Source: an uncultured Pseudomonadales bacterium (GTDB lineage: Bacteria; Pseudomonadota; Gammaproteobacteria; Pseudomonadales; Balneatricaceae). Taken from it: a stretch of DNA of 64,000 nucleotides. The position numbers and the translations under genes were made by a program. The stretch covers positions 310,001 to 374,000 of the forward strand of contig CALSNA010000004.1 of NCBI GenBank assembly GCA_943787595.1, read 5' to 3'. The stretch's first letter is position 1; each line of letters opens with the position of its first letter. This document shows positions 60,514-64,000 of the stretch, one piece after another. Under the pieces are notes generated by a model, which saw nothing but the letters and a program-made list of their open reading frames with translations, did not search any database and was not told the origin of the DNA.

Positions 60514-63158
60514 CTACTGAAAAACCTCAGGTTATATATCTAAAAGACTATCAACCGCCTGCTTATCTGATTGAATCAACTTGGCTTGATGTGTGGATTG
60601 GTTCTGATCATACTCAGGTCACGGCACGGCTGCAGTTATACCGAAATTCAAAGTTACCAGAACCCGCTTCAGAACTATTTCTACATGGAGCACCAGCATT
60701 AAAATTGCAGCAGATCAGTATGGACGGTAGGCAACTAAGTGCTACTGAGTACCATCTGACTGATCAAGGCTTACTATTGCCGCAGGTACCGGAGCGCACC
60801 ACACTGGAAATCATCAGTCATATAAATCCTGCTGATAACACTACCTTGGAAGGGTTGTATCAATCTGGTGGCATGCTATGCACACAATGTGAAGCCGAAG
60901 GCTTTCGCAAAATCAGTTATTATCTTGATCGACCCGATGTAATGTCGGTATTTACCACCCGGATCAACGCTGATTTGCAGCAATACCCGATATTGCTCTC
61001 TAATGGTAACCGGATCGACTATGGCAAGCTTGAGAATGGACGTCATTATGCACAATGGCATGATCCATTTCCCAAGCCAGCGTATTTATTTGCCTTGGTA
61101 GCTGGCCATTTACAGCGGGTTGAAGATGAGTTTATCACCTGCTCTGGTCGCCGTATTTCACTGCATGTGTATGTCGAGCCCCATAATATCCATAAATGTG
61201 AACATGCGCTCAAATCCCTGAAACGTGCCATGCGTTGGGATGAAAAAATATACGGACGGGAATATGACCTAGATTTGTTTATGATCGTTGCAGTTGACGA
61301 CTTTAACATGGGAGCTATGGAAAACAAGGGCCTCAATATATTTAATTCCGATTGTGTGCTGGCTGACCCAGTCAGCACAACCGACGCGGCTTTTGAACGT
61401 ATTGAAGCCATTGTGGCTCATGAATATTTTCATAACTGGTCTGGTAATCGAGTCACATGTCGAGATTGGTTCCAGTTGAGCCTAAAAGAAGGTTTTACGG
61501 TGTTTCGGGATGCTCAATACACTGCGGATACCTATTCGGCAACAGTAAAGCGTATTGATGATGTTAATTTACTGCGCACATACCAATTTGCTGAAGATGC
61601 CGGCCCTATGGCCCATCCGGTCAGGCCATCTTCCTATATGGAGATCAATAACTTTTATTCGCTTACTGTCTATGAAAAGGGTGCCGAAGTGGTGCGTATG
61701 GTACATACGCTATTGGGACCAGAGCAGTTTCGTCGGGGCAGTGACCTTTATTTTTCCCGTCATGATGGTCAGGCAGTTACTACCGATGATTTTATTCATG
61801 CTATGGAGGATGTCAGCGGCATTGATTTGACCCAGTTCAAGCTCTGGTATAACCAGGCAGGAACCCCTTGTTTGACTGTATCCGATGTGTATGATGCGGA
61901 CTTGCAACAATATCGGCTCACCGTACTTCAATCGATACCAGCAACCTTGGACTGTAATAAAAAACATCCATTTTACCTGCCTTTGGACATGGCGCTGATG
62001 GATCACAGTGGTCAGTTTATGCCACTGCATTTAGAAGGTGAAGCAATAGCCCGTGGTAGCACCGCAGTGCTTGACATAAAACAGTCACAGCAAACCTTTG
62101 TCTTCAACAGAATTGACTGCCGGCCAATACCTTCCTTGTTGCGTGGTTTTTCAGCGCCGGTCAATCTTAAGTATGATTACCATGCTGATGATCTGTTATT
62201 GCTAGCTAGTCACGAAACAGATGGTTTTAATCGATGGGAAGCAGCCCAACGTTTACAAGTCATGGTCCTTGAAAGAGTTATGCAGGCCATGAGTGACGGT
62301 AAGTCGTTGCCGCTAGATATCCGGTTGCTGAAATTTTTTCGCACCCTCTTGCAAGCATCCCAGTTGGATCCAGCTATGGTGGCACGTTTAGTCCGATTGC
62401 CAAGTGAGGCTTACTTGTCTGCAAGTGCCGTTCAGGTAAATGTGGAATTGATCCATAGAGGGCGTGAGCAACTCAGGCAGCAGTTGGCTGAGGCCCTTGA
62501 ACTTGAATGGCGTGCATGTTATTTCCACCACCATAATGATCATTGTTTTAGCCAGGATAGCGAGTCTATCGGACGTCGTGCCTTAAAAAATGCTTGCCTA
62601 GACTATTTGGGGATACTGCAAAAGCTGGCTTACCAAAACATGGCGTTGGCTCAGGTCCAGGCACGCCGTAATATGACAGATGTTAGTGCTGGTTTGCAGG
62701 TTCTATTAGCACAGGATAATCAGGCCGTTGCAGTGCCGCTGCTAAAAGAATTTTACCAGTGCTGGAAGCATGATACGCAGGTTATAGATAAATGGTTCTC
62801 CATGCAGGCGAGTGTGAATCGACCTGGCCTTCTTCCCTTGGTCAAACAGTTGCTGGAGCATCCAGCATTTAGCCTTAAAAATCCTAATAAGGTGCGTAGC
62901 GTTATTGGCAGTTTCGTCCAAAATGCGATTAATTTCCATGATTACAGTGGATCTGGTTACTGCTGGTTGGCAGACATATTATTACAGTTAGATGGCATTA
63001 ATCCGCAAATGGCGGCACGTCTTGCAACTCCTCTTGGGCGTTGGAAGAAGCACACAAAGGATCGTCAAAGACATATGAGACGACAGTTACAACGACTGAT
63101 AGATCAGCCATTAAGCAATGAATTGTATGAAGTGATTAGCAAAGGCTTGGCACAATAA
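60510..63158 (+). CDS. pepN: Aminopeptidase N
   Basis: Zinc M1-family aminopeptidase that finishes cytoplasmic peptide breakdown. The 882 residues are full length. GAMENKGLNIF is the exopeptidase motif at about residue 270. HEYFHNW...LKEGFTVF holds the zinc ligands (HEXXH plus Glu, about 305-330). The C-terminal helical DUF3458 region ends with ...LYEVISKGLAQ. It overlaps DUF2797 by four bases (ATGA). It is the last gene of that unit and converges with ribE. Confidence 0.97.
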   Translation: MTTEKPQVIYLKDYQPPAYLIESTWLDVWIGSDHTQVTARLQLYRNSKLPEPASELFLHGAPALKLQQISMDGRQLSATEYHLTDQGLLLPQVPERTTLEIISHINPADNTTLEGLYQSGGMLCTQCEAEGFRKISYYLDRPDVMSVFTTRINADLQQYPILLSNGNRIDYGKLENGRHYAQWHDPFPKPAYLFALVAGHLQRVEDEFITCSGRRISLHVYVEPHNIHKCEHALKSLKRAMRWDEKIYGREYDLDLFMIVAVDDFNMGAMENKGLNIFNSDCVLADPVSTTDAAFERIEAIVAHEYFHNWSGNRVTCRDWFQLSLKEGFTVFRDAQYTADTYSATVKRIDDVNLLRTYQFAEDAGPMAHPVRPSSYMEINNFYSLTVYEKGAEVVRMVHTLLGPEQFRRGSDLYFSRHDGQAVTTDDFIHAMEDVSGIDLTQFKLWYNQAGTPCLTVSDVYDADLQQYRLTVLQSIPATLDCNKKHPFYLPLDMALMDHSGQFMPLHLEGEAIARGSTAVLDIKQSQQTFVFNRIDCRPIPSLLRGFSAPVNLKYDYHADDLLLLASHETDGFNRWEAAQRLQVMVLERVMQAMSDGKSLPLDIRLLKFFRTLLQASQLDPAMVARLVRLPSEAYLSASAVQVNVELIHRGREQLRQQLAEALELEWRACYFHHHNDHCFSQDSESIGRRALKNACLDYLGILQKLAYQNMALAQVQARRNMTDVSAGLQVLLAQDNQAVAVPLLKEFYQCWKHDTQVIDKWFSMQASVNRPGLLPLVKQLLEHPAFSLKNPNKVRSVIGSFVQNAINFHDYSGSGYCWLADILLQLDGINPQMAARLATPLGRWKKHTKDRQRHMRRQLQRLIDQPLSNELYEVISKGLAQ

Positions 63159-63171
63159 TTAAGTATGATTC

Positions 63172-63200
63172 TACAACCATGCTAACTTATTGGTTTGTAG
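63172..63200. terminator. Hairpin between convergent pepN and ribE
   Basis: CTACAACC (63172-63179) pairs, with a small bulge, with GGTTTGTAG near 63192-63200. It lies between two convergent genes, so it may serve both. No clear T-tract. Confidence 0.4.
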
Positions 63201-63234
63201 TTCATCAATTTGAATTGAGTACGAGGGACTCTGT

Positions 63235-63867
63235 CTAATGGCTTTCTAGATGGTTCGTGATAAAGCGCTGCTTTACCAGGTTTTCTACGGTTGTGACAAT
63301 GGTTTGTGTCTGATGATCAATTTCCAGATTAATTCGTTGACCTACCTTGGCGGTGTCAAAACAGGTGCAATTTAACGTTTCTGGAATCAGGCAGATGGAA
63401 AAACTGTCCTGTTGTACCGACGCAACAGTCAGGCTACAGCCATCTAGTCCAATAAATCCTTGTGGCAGGATATATTTGGCTAGGCTATTAGGCAGCTTAA
63501 AATACAGGGTACAGTTGTTGTTCTGTCGTTCAATTTTAGTTATAGCAATAGCACTAGTGATGTGGCCAGAAAGAATATGTCCCCCAATTTCATCCCCGAA
63601 CTTAAGTGATCGTTCAATATTGACCTCATTGCCATACACTAAATCACCTAGGTTAGTTAGCTTCAGGGTCTGGCCGATTACATCAAATCTGACTAGATCA
63701 TTGTTCTGCCCGGTCACAGTCAGGCAAGTGCCATTTATGGCAATGCTGGCACCCACAATGATTTGAGCAGTTAACGCCCGGGGTAACTGTATTTCCAGGC
63801 TGCGAAAGTTGCTTGCTGTGTGTATGGCTTTGACGGTGCCTTTGCCCTGTACGATTCCTGTAAACAT
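63235..63867 (-). CDS. ribE: Riboflavin synthase, alpha chain
   Basis: Dismutates two 6,7-dimethyl-8-ribityllumazines to riboflavin. From the ATG at 63867 (MFTGIVQGKGTVKAI) it has 210 residues with two lumazine-binding repeats. The first shows SIAINGTCLTV, the second GHILSGHI and GFIGLDGCSLTVASV. A frame from 63882 adds five residues and is less likely. An FMN/FAD supply matters here, because the dimethylglycine dehydrogenase, and Fni if it is repaired, need flavin. Upstream is the window end. Confidence 0.95.
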   Translation of the reverse strand: MFTGIVQGKGTVKAIHTASNFRSLEIQLPRALTAQIIVGASIAINGTCLTVTGQNNDLVRFDVIGQTLKLTNLGDLVYGNEVNIERSLKFGDEIGGHILSGHITSAIAITKIERQNNNCTLYFKLPNSLAKYILPQGFIGLDGCSLTVASVQQDSFSICLIPETLNCTCFDTAKVGQRINLEIDHQTQTIVTTVENLVKQRFITNHLESH

Positions 63868-64000
63868 AATGATATCTATCATTTAGTGGATATTTGCAAT
63901 AGTTTATCTGAATAAAGATGCCATATAATCAGGCTATCGCTTAGAAAAATAGCTAAGCTGTTCGACTTATTTTCAGTATTAAATTTTGGTATTTAGGTAT

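Overview
The window looks like a piece of a gammaproteobacterial chromosome caught in the middle of genome reduction. Gene order and protein sequences are closest to the Pseudomonas/Oceanospirillales side of the class: cysS-glnS-ppiB-lpxH beside a Pro-Arg-His-Leu tRNA operon, pyrG-eno-ftsB, surE-pcm-DUF368-nlpD-rpoS, leuS-lptE-holA, gmk-rpoZ, and yeaC-DUF2797-pepN. Coding density is low. Many gaps exceed 400 bases, and seven genes are broken: rpoS, miaE, truD and four of the six genes of a mevalonate operon. No insertion sequence, prophage, integron or CRISPR array was seen. A host-associated, probably marine lifestyle is an inference from the decay plus an apparent diet of taurine-like and methylated-amine osmolytes.

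Layout. 1-5.1 kb (minus strand): topA start, four tRNAs with a clear promoter, cysS, glnS. 5.3-6.6 kb: ppiB and lpxH. 6.9-10.9 kb: an ABC importer with a TauA-like binding protein, an ATPase and a permease with a very long N-terminal extension. 12-20.5 kb: pyrG, eno, ftsB, a truD relic, surE, pcm, DUF368, nlpD and a dead rpoS. 20.7-23.6 kb (minus): a phosphate acyltransferase, an EamA exporter and a stop-interrupted miaE. 23.9-26.5 kb: acnB. 27.2-33.6 kb: an outer-membrane barrel, a peptidoglycan-binding protein with about nine internal repeats, DUF1244, a ZapB-like coiled coil, a Bax-like glucosaminidase, YciH and an unknown secreted protein. 34.6-41.0 kb (minus): the mevalonate operon hmgR-fni-hmgS-mvaK-GHMP kinase-mvaD. 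Its first four genes are frameshifted; the last two are intact. 41.8-47.3 kb (minus): peroxiredoxin, monothiol glutaredoxin, a dimethylglycine/sarcosine dehydrogenase and an MttB-family methyltransferase. 48.8-63.9 kb: leuS-lptE-holA, an OmpA-like protein, gmk-rpoZ, a LysR regulator, nadK, a rhomboid protease, yeaC-DUF2797-pepN and ribE.

The central story is isoprenoids. ispD and ispF, which usually lie between ftsB and truD, are absent, so this lineage seems to have relied on the mevalonate operon for IPP. That operon is now broken in hmgR, fni, hmgS and mvaK. miaE, whose substrate tRNA carries an isopentenyl group made from DMAPP, is also interrupted. Genes that need a polyprenyl carrier, such as the DUF368 undecaprenyl-phosphate translocase, remain intact. 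If the breaks are real, the cell must import isoprenoid precursors, use another route elsewhere in the genome, or rescue the frames by slippage. Many of the mevalonate indels sit in homopolymer runs, so read-level confirmation comes first. A second theme is loss of stress control: rpoS is dead, and spoT is missing from its usual place after rpoZ.
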